Shown piece after piece: positions 1-11,748 of a stretch of 64,000 bases of DNA (position 1 is its first letter; the number at the start of each line of letters is the position of its first letter). A program made the position numbers and the translations under genes. Origin of the DNA: Casuarina equisetifolia (lineage: Eukaryota > Streptophyta > Magnoliopsida > Fagales > Casuarinaceae); assembly GCA_028551475.1 (NCBI GenBank), contig CM052355.1:13475543-13539542 (forward strand). Reading direction: 5' to 3'. The notes under the pieces are model-generated. The model was not told where the DNA came from and made no database searches. It saw nothing but the letters and a program-made list of their open reading frames with translations.

Positions 1-3000
1 GATCTAGGAGAAGATAGCCTAAGTAAAGTGAAGCAAGCTTGTTAATGGTGCATGGAGTGGACATGGCCTAAATGTGCTAAGATCTTTAATGTGAACTTAG
101 CCTAGTGGAGAAGAAGATTAGTTATAGAGCTTATGAGAATAATGTCGTCCATGTAGACTAAAACAACAAAGTTAAAGTGCTAAGTCTGGAGGACAAATAA
201 GGAAGAGTCAATTATAGAGATATGAAAGCTAAGCCCAAGTAGACAAGAGCTTAATTCTTGGTTTTAGGCTTGATGAGCTTGCTTGAGCCCATTAAGTAAT
301 CAACATAACTATTAGATACAATGGAGATGCATTGATTCTACAAAGCCTTAAGATTGATTTGTATAAACCTCTTTAAAGAAATGACCATGAAAAAAAAAAT
401 ATTTGAGTCATCAAGTTGGTGAATGTGCTAATCATGGGAGTAGGCAAAGGCTAGGATGGTATCAATGGCATTAAGCTTGGCTATTGGACTAATGGTTTCA
501 GTAAAGTCAATACTATCTTGTTGATGATATCCTTTTACAAGTAGGCATGCCTTATACTATTCAAGTAAACCATAGAACCAAAGCCTAACTCTATAAATCT
601 ACTTGTAGCTAATAAAACGAGTGGCAAGGAAATCATGGAGATTAGGGCTAAAGATGACAATCAAGAAGGCAAAGGTGGTGCCAAGGGTAAGGTTGGGGTG
701 AAGCCAAGGAATTGTCAAGAAATACCACATGATAAATGGTGGTAGAGGTAAAAGTAATGGAATTGCTACAAGGGAAGTAATGATAGTACTTTGCAATTGC
801 AAAGGAAGAGAAAGAGAAAGGTGATCTTCAAACGCAACATTTGTGGTAATGAAGAACTTCTTAGAATAAGGATAGTAGTAATAGTTACTACAATAGCTTA
901 GTGAATATCTAATAATTATGTGGTCTTAGGAGTAGAGACTAGCTTATAAGAAGCCTAAGGCTACAAATAAAGAAAGCTTGATAGCTAAGGACTTATAATT
1001 AGAAAATATAATGAAGAGTCTAGAAAAGAAGTTGCTAAGGGGAAAGATTTCCAATGAATAAGGAAGGGAGTTGGTTAAAGAGGAAAGTCAAAGTCTTTAA
1101 GGCAAAATCCCAAAATGTAAATGAAATAGTGATTTAAGTTAGAAGAGTAAGACGATCTTAACAATGTGATGATGTTTACATTCAATAATCTTGTTCTAAA
1201 ATGGTAAGCAAGGACAAAAGATACATTAATGAATGCCATGGTGGGTAAGGTGTTAGCAAAGAGGAGAGGAACTCAAGAGCTCCATTGTATTATAAGGTTT
1301 GTAGTTTGCATTGTAATTGAGTTTCAACAAATTTATGAAAAATAATAAAAATATTGAAAAAAAATTATGAGTAGTAAATAGACAAAACTAGGTGAATCAT
1401 AAGAAATTATTAATAAAACAAAGTATTTATACCTATTAAAGAAATGAACACCAAACATCAAAATGGATAGGCTAAAGAAAGCATGAAACCTTAAAATAAG
1501 TAAGAGGATGAGGGTGGCTATAGCTTTTACTAAGAGCAGATGCATGGAGGGAGGAGAATGAGTAAAACTAGCTTTTGTGAAATTTAAAAGGTAAATGACA
1601 TTGTGTGATGAAGCATGGACCAAATAAAGATGTCATAAAGTAAAATGTCTAGTGTTAAACAAAATAAAGGTTAATCGAGCTATAATTGTTGTGAAGAAGG
1701 GTATAACTTTTATGAAGACACTTAGATAAATAAATTTTAAAAAAAAAAGATACAATAGTTATTAATAACAATCTTAAAAATATATAATAAATTTTTAATA
1801 ATAGAAGGCACAATAAAAACATCTTTGAAACTAAATGGAAAGGAGGAAAAGACTAAAGAGTACTTATATGGGGTGGTAATAAGAAGTGAAACATCATCAC
1901 CAATGGTGAGCTATTAGGAACCTTTATAGGGTGCAACACAAGGCATTGTGGCAAGACTATTAAATTTTGAGCCTAATGATGGGGTACCAAAGGGTAGTAG
2001 TAAGATTAGATAGTGATGAAACATGGCCAAAGTAGACTATAGAGGGAGGGAAGGCAATATAGTACACCTAAAGGGGTGAGGCAAAAAAATATAAGACATC
2101 TTGGGTAGGGGTAGATAGTTAGCCTAAGAAGCGAGTGAGGCATGATAGGCTTAAGGAAGGAGCTTTATGTACTAGGAGTTGTAATGCTTCATGCATGAAA
2201 GAACATTATATCTAGGATAACGGCAAATTTAACAAGGGAGAACTCTCCAATAATGGCCATGGTTGCTTAATGGCTAGCTAGGTCAACCAAGGGGGTGTGA
2301 GTCATAAAGGATTGAGTGATGCTTAAACTATCTTATGCAATGCTATTAAGGGGTATGGTGTTGCCAAAAAATAGTTTAAAGGTCTCAAGTTGGAATCATA
2401 AGGTTGTGGGAAGTAAGTGGCAAAGGCCATCCCAAGTGGTTAGGCAACATTTGGATTTCAAGCCTTCATTTAGGCAACGCCATAAGGAAGTTAAGTGGCC
2501 TAGGAACAAAAGGAATTAGAGGTGGCAAGTTAAGAAAACTTATAGTTGAGTCCTTGAAATATATGAGTTTGGTACTCATTTTTAATGAGTGGCTCTTTAA
2601 TTTAAACAAGTTGTAATTCTATTTGCTTGCTAAAGATTCATCACCACGTAGTTCCCTTCCACATGGTTTAAAGTTGTATACCTAAGAATGTTGCTCAATT
2701 TATTGATTGAGTGGCTTAGCCCAAACAAACACTATTGAGGGGTTGTTGGTGATTGAGATGATTGTGATATTAAAAATCCATTTGAGTGTTGTTTGGTCTC
2801 ATATTAGCCATGATGTATAATTTGGTTTGGGGTTTAAGAAGAACCTTGTCATTGGTTTGCTACTACAATAGGTGTTTTGAGGGGGGAAAGGGGGTTCAAT
2901 ACTATTTAGATGGACAAGAGCTAGAAAGCCTTAAAATAAGGAAGAGCTTGACCTTTCCAAGCTTTATAATTTGTCTCGTCCAAGCACTTATTAATGGATA

Positions 3001-3140
3001 AGGAGGAGAAGATGTTAGAAATATAGGTAACAAGAGAGGGAGTGGTGGTTCCAAGAGTAGAGATGAGTTCGGTAAATTGGTCCAAAGGAGAAGAGGAAGA
3101 AAAGGCCATTGATTTTGACAATAGATTTTCACCAGATAAA
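1..3140 (-). mobile_element. Degenerate Ty1/copia retrotransposon, left end outside window
   Basis: Read on the minus strand this is a copia polyprotein relic. Near 2921-3121 there is a gag-like start ending in LDETNYKAWKGQALP, the usual 'L-x-x-xNY-x-x-WK-x-Q-x-LP' block of copia gag. At about 432-560 the reverse transcriptase entry block reads LVKGYHQQDSIDFTETISPI followed by AKLNAIDTIL, matching the copia 'LVAKGYHQQ-GIDY-ETFSPVAK' region. Gag at high and RT at low coordinates fixes the minus orientation. The frame is broken by many stops and shifts, so it cannot be active. The rest of RT and RNase H would lie left of position 1. The DNA between about 600 and 2900 should hold protease and integrase but is too decayed to assign domain by domain. 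No LTR was identified. Confidence 0.8.
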
Positions 3141-3876
3141 CTTTAATATCAAGTTGAAAGAAAGGATTAATAGTAATGAATAGAAGAAATATTGAAAACA
3201 AAAGAACAAAAAATGTAAAAAAAAAAAAGCTTAAAAAATATTGTTGTTATTGATTAATTGTTTGTTTTTAAAACAAAGATGATTCAAACCCTATATATAT
3301 GCCAAAAAAAATTGTTATGGAGAAATGAGACTCTTGTTAGTGGTTGGTGACAAAGTAATTTCATTCAAGTGTAATTAGGCCAAGTGGATTGCTTACTGAA
3401 GAAGGAGATCAAATATGCACCCAAGTGCCTATACCTATTGACATGAAAGATGTGTCTAACATGGTCCTTAATGTGATACTGATTTTCATAAACATATTGT
3501 ACATGCTTTTAGCCTAAACCTTGATCTACCTAATCCACCTATATTGTTAGCTGGAATCCCATTTTATGAGAAAAAAAATTACTTGGTAGTGGTTAGACAA
3601 AGTTGTTGTTACTAATAATTTATTATCTTAAACTATAAAAGGAGAACATACATGTTTCTTGGTCAATATATGCTATAAGGAAGTATTAACATTGTATAGG
3701 TATTGATGTTTAAGTATAACTTTTTGATTTGGGATCCTAAAAGTAGGAGTTTGTTATGATTATAATAAACAATGTGAGTTATAGAAGAAGAAACAAGGAT
3801 TTATGGCTAGGCTCTAAATGGGTTCTACCAGTTCACAAACCAATTACATGGTTATAAATAAGGGAATATGCTAATT
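3141..3876. other. AT-rich spacer, possible LTR remains
   Basis: No gene is visible. This stretch lies between the gag end of the minus-strand copia relic and the primer binding site of the plus-strand gypsy relic, so it should contain the 5' LTRs of one or both. I could not find a matching copy elsewhere in the window. A TG-starting block from about 3752 up to the primer binding site is a weak 5' LTR candidate only. Confidence 0.35.
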
Positions 3877-3888
3877 TGGTATTAGAGC
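3877..3888 (+). other. Primer binding site of gypsy relic
   Basis: TGGTATTAGAGC differs by one base from TGGTATCAGAGC, the usual plant LTR-retrotransposon primer binding site complementary to initiator methionine tRNA. It precedes a gag-pol relic on the same strand, as expected. Confidence 0.75.
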
Positions 3889-6800
3889 AAGTTCATCCTA
3901 CAGGAGAACAGGTTGATCATTTGAAAAAGAACAACATGGATGAAATAATAAGTAAAAAAGAGCTAAAGTCTTTAAAAGAGACTATGATGGCTAAGAGGAA
4001 AGTAGAAATAGGTGAAATTTAAGTAGACTTGGTTGGCTTGACTAACTATTTGGATCAATTAAGTAATGATGATGAAGAGGATTCAAGTTCCAAAAAATCA
4101 AGTAATAAAAGGAGAAGACAAAACTATTAATGGTAGAAGACCTGAGGTTGGGGAGGTTGATTTTCCAAAGTATGATAAAGAATCCAACCTAACAGGTTGG
4201 GTTTGTAAGGTCAACATATTATTACAAGATCCCAAATGAAGAAGAAGTGGCATTAGTCATGGCACTTAGATGTTGATGCTTTGATTTGGTTTAAGGTCTT
4301 TAAGGAAAATATTGGGATTAGTTAATTACTTAGGAAGGTCTTTTATGAGGTTTGATTGATATGTATGGGCCAACCCGATGTTAAATTTTTTATATAGAAT
4401 TCGGTAAATTGAAATAAGTAGGTAGCATGAAATACTATTAGACTCAGTCCTGTAGTTGCTAATCAAGGCAAGAAAGCTTATTGATGAACAACAAATTGGA
4501 TTCTTTTTAAAGGAGGCTTAGGAGCATATCTTGTTAGACATGCTGGTTGGTAATCCTATCTTATTATAACCTATTACAAGCTTAGCAAATTATATGGGGT
4601 TAAAGTGAGTTTAAGTAAAAGGTTAGGGCTAAGTGCTGCAAGGAAGCTTCTATCATTGGTTGATGGTATGCAACAAATAAGCAATAAATATTGCCTTCCA
4701 TTTAAGAAAACTACACCTAAAGAAATATTAAAAAGGAGGGCAAAAAGATTAAGCTTGCAATGTGATGAGAAGTTTAGTCTATGCCATAGGTGCAAAAAAA
4801 TTGTTTTCATTGGAAACATTTAATTTTAATAAGGAGTTTACAAAAAAAATATTTGAGTTAGAAGAATGGGAGAAAGTTATGATTACCAACAATTTCACTA
4901 AATACAATCTATGGAGTGTATGCACCATAGAGGATGAAGGTGGCAAGTAAAGATGATGGAAAAATGTAGTGGGTCAATTTCTTAATAGACATTAGTAGCA
5001 CACAAAATTTCTTGTGCACTAAGCTAGCTCATAAATTTAGTCTACAATCCATTAAGGAAGACAAGTCGGAGGTTGTAGTAGCCAATAGTGATTGTGTAAG
5101 TTGTGAAGGTGTATATAGAGTAAAGATTTTTCTACAAATGCTCCATTCTTGGTGGATGTTAGGTATAGTTTTGTGAGATTTCTAATCACCTTTACATGAA
5201 GTTTAAATTTGAGGGGAATGTTATTGAACTGAAAGGAGTTAAGGCATCAATAAGTAAGTTATTGAAGGACAAAGGTAGCAGAAAGGACAATACTAAGAAA
5301 TAGGAAGGAACATTGTTACAAATATGAGAGGTCACAAGGTATGAAGATCTAGATAAAGAAAAAAAAAAACATAGGTGGAGTAATGGGTTATTTTAGTTAA
5401 AGGAAGAAGAGTAGGTTGAGGACTTGGAAAACTTAAAGATAAAAGAGTTGGAGTAGTTAATTGAGAAGTATAACAAGTCTTTTGAAAAGCCACAAGACAT
5501 ATTTCCTATGAAAACTATAAATCATGAGACACTTATTATGAAGCATGTTGATCCCATTGCTTCACAACTACATTGGTACCTATATGTGTAAAAAAGAATC
5601 ATTGAGGGGTTGATTAAAAAGATGTTAACCATAGAGGTGATTAGAAAATCTTTGAAGGGTTGTTAAACACTACTAGCCATGTTGTCATTTAATTATCTAT
5701 GAACAGACTTTTTTCTTGTAATATTAGTAGGGAAACATGATGAGTCTTGAAGAATGTGTATGGACTATCATGCTTTAAATAATTATATTATAAAGCATGA
5801 ATTCCTTATCCCCCCATTGTTAATTAGCTGTTGAATGAGTTGTATGGTGCTAGATATTTTACCAAGTTGGATTTACATTCTAATTATCATCAAATCAAGA
5901 TGCATCCACCAAATGTTAACAAAACTACATTTCTTATGCATAAGGGAGATTAGGAGTTTGTGTTAATGTTATTTGAGCTGTCAAATATTCCCTCCATATT
6001 CCAAGCCCTGATGAACATAATCCTCAAGGAGTTTTTAAAGTTTGTGTTAATTTTCTAAATAATATGATTGTCTATAATAAAGTTTATAAGGATTATCTCA
6101 TTTATGTGGTTAAGGTATTTTAGGTTTTATAATAGTAGTCTCTTCATTAAGAAAAACAAATTTTCTTTTGGTAAAATAGAAGTGCACTACCTAAATCGTA
6201 TCATTAATGAGGTAGAAAAGTAAGGCAATGGTGGAGTAGGTTCAATTGTTGAATCTTAAACAACTAAATAAATTCTTAGGATTGATTAGATATTAGAGAA
6301 AGTTCATAAAGGGGTATTGATCATTAACATAACCATTAACCTCCTTCCCTAAATCTCAAATTTGAAACAAAGGAGAAGAAGTTGAGGAAACTTTTAAAAA
6401 TCCGATGTTAGCCATGATAGAAGCCTTAGTCTTTAGCTGACTAGATTAATAGGGGAGAAATAGGTAAGGAAACTTTTGAAAATTCGATGTTAGCCATGAT
6501 GAAAGCCTTAGTCTCGAGCCTCTAGATTTCACCAAAGCCTAAGTTATGGAGACTAATGCTAGTGATATTAGAGTAGGAGCTATCCTTTCCCAAGGGGAGA
6601 GACCATTGGTGTGTTTTAGCCAAGCGTTAAAACAGAAGAAATTTTCATATATCAACACACATAAAAGAAATGTTAAGGTGGTGTAGGCAATATAAAGGTA
6701 GAGAAGTTATTTATTAGGAAGGTATTCTAATGTACATATCAACCATAAGACGTTAAGATATCTTTATGAGCAAAAATTGACCATTCTGTGGCAGTAGAAA

Positions 6801-8170
6801 TTGTTAGTAAAAAACATTGGTTATGACTTTATAGAAGAGTACAACACATGAAAAAGTAATAAAGTGGAAATTCTAAACTATCTAGTCTAATGCAGCCATT
6901 GCCAATCCTTAGTTAGATTTGGTTTGACATCTCTATTGATTTTGTAGAAGGCTTGCCATCATTGAGAGGAAAAATTTATCATTATGGTGATTGTAGATAA
7001 ATTGTCAAAGATGACACATTTTGTACCCTTAAGCATCCCTAAGCTTTATGGACTACCTAAAAGCTTGGTTTGTAATAAAGATTTCGTCTTCACTAGCTTA
7101 TATTGGAAGGAGCTATTTTCTATTAAAGGCATTTTATTTCATTACTCTTCACCATACTACTCCTAAATTGATGGATAAAGTGAGGAAACTAATAAGACCT
7201 TGAAGATGTATTTTAGATGTTTCAAAAGGAAACAACCTAAGAAATGGGTGAATTGGTTACTATAGATTGAGTTTTATTATAACACTAGCACACATAATTC
7301 CATAAGTAAGAGTCCTTATGAGGTGGAATGAGCTTCAAAAGTAGTTAAGGCCTGGAGTTTTCTTGTTGATTCAATTCTCTTTGATATTCTAGGTGGGATG
7401 ACCAATGGTAAGCAAGTATCTTATTAAAGAAAGACTAATTAAATGGTCATTGAATAGAAGGCTACCAACAAACTTACTCTCATATGTTTTAGTATTAGCA
7501 TTGATGGAGGCAATTGAGTAGAAGATTTCTAGTAAAGATAACATTAAGAAAAGATTTAAGGCCCAACATAGAATAAAACAAAATCACTTCAGGAGAATAA
7601 CATATAGAACATTCAAGATGAGGGATCTTGTTTATCTAAGGCTATAGTCATATAAAAGTGTATTAGTGACTTTAAGAAGAAATTTAAAATTGTCACCAAG
7701 GTGCTATAAGGTCTATTAATGACTTTAAGAATAAATTTGAAATTATCACTAAGGTACTATAGGTTGTATGAAGTAACCAAAAAGATAGGAGTTGTTGCTT
7801 ATAAACTCAAATTGTCCTTTGAAGCCAAAATCCTTTCAATGTTCCATGTACCTTGTTTGAAGAGATGTGTTAGCCCTAAGGTCATGATTCAACCTAAACT
7901 CTAGGTACAAATGGAATAACAAGGAGATCATAGCACACCTCATGCCCTTTTAAACTTATGCACGTGCAAGAAAAAAGGAAGAAGCTCTAGATCATTGGAA
8001 GGGCCTTTCTTTGGAGGATGTCATTTGGAGAGAAATAGAAGAATTAAAACTCCAATTTCCACATGAAATTGAGGACAAGGTTCAATTGTTGATAGAAAAG
8101 AATTGTAACATGGCTCAATTAGATGATCAACCAACAAAGGGAGGAAAATGAGAAGCAAGCCTATGTGGAG
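3877..8170 (+). mobile_element. Degenerate Ty3/gypsy chromovirus
   Basis: Domains occur in gypsy order on the plus strand, interrupted by stops. A zinc-knuckle relic (CDEKFSLCHRCKK) lies near 4760-4800. A protease relic follows at about 4975-5110, where LIDISSTQNF stands for 'LIDSGATHNF'. Reverse transcriptase lies at about 5500-6120, with LNELYGARYFTKLDLHSNYH at 5827-5890. RNase H starts at about 6540 (NASDIGVGAILSQGERPLV). Integrase lies at about 6910-7330, with IVDKLSKMTHFVPL and the YFRCFKRKQPKKWVNWLL block. A spacer (KIGVVAYKLKL) precedes a chromodomain at about 8000-8090 (HWKGLSLEDVIWREIEELKL). The C-terminal chromodomain places it among chromoviruses. Integrase has an internal deletion, and two short local duplications are present. 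It is not capable of transposition. Confidence 0.88.
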
Positions 8171-8171
8171 C

Positions 8172-8642
8172 TGTTATAAGTTGGCTTGAATAATTTAGTT
8201 GTTATTGTGTACCTTGGACCGTGTAATTTATTGTCTTTTGGCTTTGTCAAATGACATGTAATTAGGGGTTTTTTGGTAGGAGCGTTAAGCTGAGCCGTTT
8301 CATGTGAGGGTAAACTGGGAATTAAGCTAGAATAGGGAGTCCCTCCGTCGCGTTGCATCCCGTGTAGAAATGGGGGAATAAAGGCAGAGGGAGGATTTTT
8401 CGGTGTAAGCTTAAACTCTGGGTTTTCTCCCAATCCATGAGGTTAGAGTCTCCAAGCTTCATTTCCTAAATTGTTCTTGGTTAATCTTCCTTGTTGCGGT
8501 AGAATCTGAGTGTTGCAGGAGGGGAGGATCTCGGGCGTGAGTCTCGGCCTGAAGGGTCTGGGCGTGAGGCGTGGCCAAGCGGCTTCCTGTCGCCGGAAGG
8601 CGTGAGGTGCTTGTGGCCTGAAAGGATTGCGCTTGAGGTTTG
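8172..8642 (+). promoter_or_regulatory. CpG-rich block: TGD1 5' UTR/promoter or a 3' LTR
   Basis: This block is much richer in G+C and intact CG dinucleotides than the relics to its left. Two readings fit. (1) It is the promoter and a non-coding first exon of TGD1, ending at 8642 in a consensus donor (G|GTAAGT). An intron of 8643-9739 would then join the acceptor TTGCAG at 9739. (2) It begins TGTTATAAG directly after the chromodomain region and ends near TGTTGCA at 8518, which would suit a chromovirus 3' LTR. Against (2), the DNA is far less decayed than the element it would belong to, and I found no matching 5' copy. The minus-strand reading frames here resemble no family I recognise. Confidence 0.45.
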
Positions 8643-9739
8643 GTAAGTGCCCATATCGGTGAGAAGCAGGAAGGAAATCGAGTGTCCAGCAAGGGGTAAG
8701 CTTTCTACTCAGATTTATCATGAATCTTGGTGAACCATGTTCAATGACTGAAGGTTTTACTGATACGGTTCTCTGTGCTGATTGATAGAATATGCTAGAT
8801 GGAGAAAATTTTTCATGAATGTCTCTTTGAGAAATTTAACTCCGGTTTGAAACCTATCGTGGATGCCATATTTTGCGTCTAGCAAAAAATTTCAATGACA
8901 TGCTGACACTGTCCACCACATTAGATTAAATAATACCTCTAATGCATACAGGAGATGAAGATGTAAAAAGTGTCCTTTTGTTGACTGCAGTAATAGACAC
9001 AGACATCATGTAGTTTGTTTGATATTCTTTTATTGTTAAATTTTGAACTTAAGATGTATCAAGCCCCGTCCTACCTCATCCTTCTCTACTCAAGCGATGC
9101 CCTGGGATTTTTATTTTATTTTTCTGTGTTTCTCTAAGCACAAGTTCATCACTTCAGTTCCTTTTCTTATCATGATTGGAAGAAGCCAAGACTAAGGTTG
9201 TGTCAATTCCATGATAAATATTTGTTCCAAGTATGTACTAATCATTCTGCAATTATTTAGAAACAACTTATAGAGAACATGCCAAGATGCTCCCATCTTG
9301 GAGCTGATTTACTACAATTCTTAACTGACTAATTAGACTACTTATATCTCACCGAATGCTAATTTCTTTGATAGTTTTCCATTGGAATACGAAGCTTGTA
9401 CTCCATTACTGATTTGTTATTCTGTTTTTCAGTCTATATAGGCTTCACCCTTAATTGGGACAGCTGTCGATCGAGTCTCAGAGTTTTGGCTAAAGTATTT
9501 TTCAGAGACCTTATTCCATGCAATCATATAGATTCTGAAACGGATTCCAGCATCTTTATCCCTTCCCGTCTGCAGTCAAGAGTGTTTCTTATTCTTTACT
9601 AAAATAACTATGCAAACAGCTTCTCATTTTCATTCATTCTTGTGCTTCTCCAGCAGGTCTCTCTCTCTCTCTCTCTTTCTCACAGCAATCCATTAGGCTT
9701 CCTGTCTATTAGCTTCTGATGAAATTCTGAATCTTGCAG
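8643..9739 (+). other. Probable 5' UTR intron or leader of TGD1
   Basis: No coding signal is recognised. The stretch is bounded by a consensus donor at 8643 and the acceptor ending at 9739, and it includes a CT microsatellite at about 9658-9680 just upstream of the acceptor. The small reading frame at 9396-9602 matches nothing known to me. Confidence 0.4.
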
Positions 9740-9759
9740 GAGAAACACTAGAAAACCAG

Positions 9760-9771
9760 ATGGGTGGATGA
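9760..9771 (+). promoter_or_regulatory. Minimal uORF overlapping the TGD1 start
   Basis: ATG GGT GGA TGA: the stop TGA at 9769-9771 overlaps the presumed TGD1 ATG at 9768-9770 as ATGA. If both codons are in the leader, ribosomes finishing the uORF end exactly on the main start, which could favour reinitiation. It is meaningless if translation really starts in an upstream exon. Confidence 0.45.
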
Positions 9772-10757
9772 AAACGCAAACCCCTCACTTAAAGAAGCTT
9801 ACCAGAGACCTTCACTATGCAGGAATGCTTCAGAGACATAGATTTCTTATGAATAGGCCACCAACCAGATTGAGTGCAATTGCCAATACTGATGATGGTT
9901 CCCCACCTGTCCCTGTTTTGGAAGAATATACAAATACAAACCATGCACCCAATTCGGAAGCAGAGGCCTTTCTAAGCAATTGGTCACCACCTAGGTACCT
10001 GTGGAGGGGATTATCAGTTCTTGTTTTGGCAGGACAGGTTATTATAAGGATTCTAAAGGGAAAAGTCCACTGGAGGAATACTCTACAACAGTTGGAGAGA
10101 GTTGGACCAAGATCAGTGGGGGTCTGTCTTTTAACTGCAGCTTTTGTCGGGATGGCTTTCACGATCCAGTTTGTTAGAGAATTCACGAGATTGGGGTTAA
10201 ACAGATCTGTTGGTGGGGTGTTAGCTCTGGCTTTCTCAAGGGAGCTGAGTCCTGTTGTTACATCAATTGTTATTGCCGGCCGTATTGGAAGTGCATTTGC
10301 AGCAGAGTTAGGAACAATGCAAGTTTCTGAGCAAACTGATACATTAAGAGTTCTTGGGGCAAACCCTGTTGATTATCTTGTGACCCCTAGAGTGATTGCC
10401 TCCTGTGTTGCTTTGCCGTTTTTGACTCTTATGTGTTTCACTGTGGGGATGGCATCCAGTGCCCTTTTGGCTGATAGTGTTTACGGGGTTAGCATTAACA
10501 TTATCTTGGATTCTGCTCAAAGAGCACTTAAATCTTGGGACATAATTAGCGCAATGTTGAAGTCACAGGTTTTTGGTGCAATTATATCGATTGTGAGCTG
10601 TTCATGGGGAGTTACCACTTTGGGAGGTGCCAAAGGTGTTGGGGAGTCTACAACTTCGGCTGTGGTTATTTCACTTGTCGGTATTTTTGTTGCTGATTTT
10701 GCACTCTCTTACTGCTTCTTCCAAGGAGCTGGAGACTCACTGAAGAATTGCATGTAA
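9768..10757 (+). CDS. TGD1: TGD1, permease of the plastid envelope lipid importer
   Basis: Single-exon frame of 329 aa. The product is the MlaE-type permease of the TGD1-TGD2-TGD3 ABC transporter in the inner chloroplast envelope. This complex brings ER-derived lipid into plastids for galactolipid synthesis. After a polar N-terminal region of about 70 residues, the MlaE domain fills the rest. It has several hydrophobic segments and the conserved cytosolic loop AAELGTMQVSEQ followed by LRVLGANPVDYL. The glycine-rich GGAKGVGESTTSAVV segment near the C terminus is also typical. The start was taken as the first in-frame ATG after the acceptor at 9739. The frame stays open back to that acceptor, so an extra coding exon with more transit peptide cannot be excluded. 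A three-codon uORF at 9760-9771 overlaps the start. No disabling change is seen. Confidence 0.93.
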   Translation: MKTQTPHLKKLTRDLHYAGMLQRHRFLMNRPPTRLSAIANTDDGSPPVPVLEEYTNTNHAPNSEAEAFLSNWSPPRYLWRGLSVLVLAGQVIIRILKGKVHWRNTLQQLERVGPRSVGVCLLTAAFVGMAFTIQFVREFTRLGLNRSVGGVLALAFSRELSPVVTSIVIAGRIGSAFAAELGTMQVSEQTDTLRVLGANPVDYLVTPRVIASCVALPFLTLMCFTVGMASSALLADSVYGVSINIILDSAQRALKSWDIISAMLKSQVFGAIISIVSCSWGVTTLGGAKGVGESTTSAVVISLVGIFVADFALSYCFFQGAGDSLKNCM

Positions 10758-11748
10758 ACAGTTACGTTAGTTTGTGATGTTCAAGTGGAATTTCTCCTTC
10801 TGTATTTAGTGATATTTCCCACACCCGTTGCATTAGCAAAAGACACGTTGTTTGCTAATGGCTGGTAAATCATGAATTCTGGTCGTTTAGCATTCAGTTG
10901 AGCTCTCATTTTTGTTAAATTTATAGGGAGGGAGAGAGGGCGCACGAAGTTGGTAGAAGTGGTATTAGAAGCGAGTTATATGGCATGAAAGAGTGCAATA
11001 ATTAAACATGGAAGGACTTTGTGTGGAACTTTGTTGGATGAGATTGCATCAGGCTTATCTTTTCGCTTGATTGCGTAATCATTTGTGTGGAAATATAACT
11101 TATCCTTTGTTGGTATGCTAACGATTTGTTGAAGAACGTTTCTGAAAGTATCACTGTGGCAGATTGGCGGGCTTCAATAAATCCCGAAGCATCTAATTAC
11201 TGAGTGAAACTTCGTTCTGATTCGAGTGCATCGGGTGCTCATTAGTTAAATTGGTACACAAAGTCTTGGGTCCTCTAGAAACTTGGGATCTAGCATTCTA
11301 CTAGGATCGCAGACAAAATGGTGAAAAGAAAAGGAAAAGGAAAACGAAAGTCATCAATCAACCTTATCCACACTTGGTCTATTTCTTGCTAGTTCAATCA
11401 TAAGTTAGTAAGGTTTGGAATCTCATGGTTACAGGTCTCGAGCGGTCTTCTTGTTCTCAGTTCCTCCTTAACCCGGTTAAACTTATGTGAGTTGCCATGA
11501 TTTTAATGGACTTGGATGCTACTTTCGAAGCAGATGTTTTGTTATCGTAATTAAGCACTCGGACTTCAGACTTATATTCAACTTTAATAGGCCGTGTTCG
11601 TGAAGCTAAATAGAGTAAGAACCTTTCGAAAATCCTTCAAGCTCTCTTCAAGTGGATGTAACACTTGTTTTCAGGTTGTCTGATACGCGAAAAAATTTCT
11701 CCAAACAAGTAGATAGGTGCCAAAAGGCCGACCAATCAAGCGGCAAAA
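10758..11748. other. Intergenic: TGD1 3' region and GST promoter
   Basis: No gene is seen. The left part should carry the TGD1 3' UTR and the right part the promoter and leader of the GST gene. Base composition is ordinary, and no clear TATA box or repeat stood out. Confidence 0.5.

Noticed and set aside
8443..8721. Minus-strand frames of 77-92 codons in the CpG-rich block
   Set aside because: They are open because the DNA is GC-rich; composition is Pro/Arg/Thr-skewed and neither frame resembles a known protein.
9830..10186. Antisense 118-codon frame within TGD1
   Set aside because: It lies wholly inside the conserved TGD1 coding frame and is a shadow of its codon pattern.
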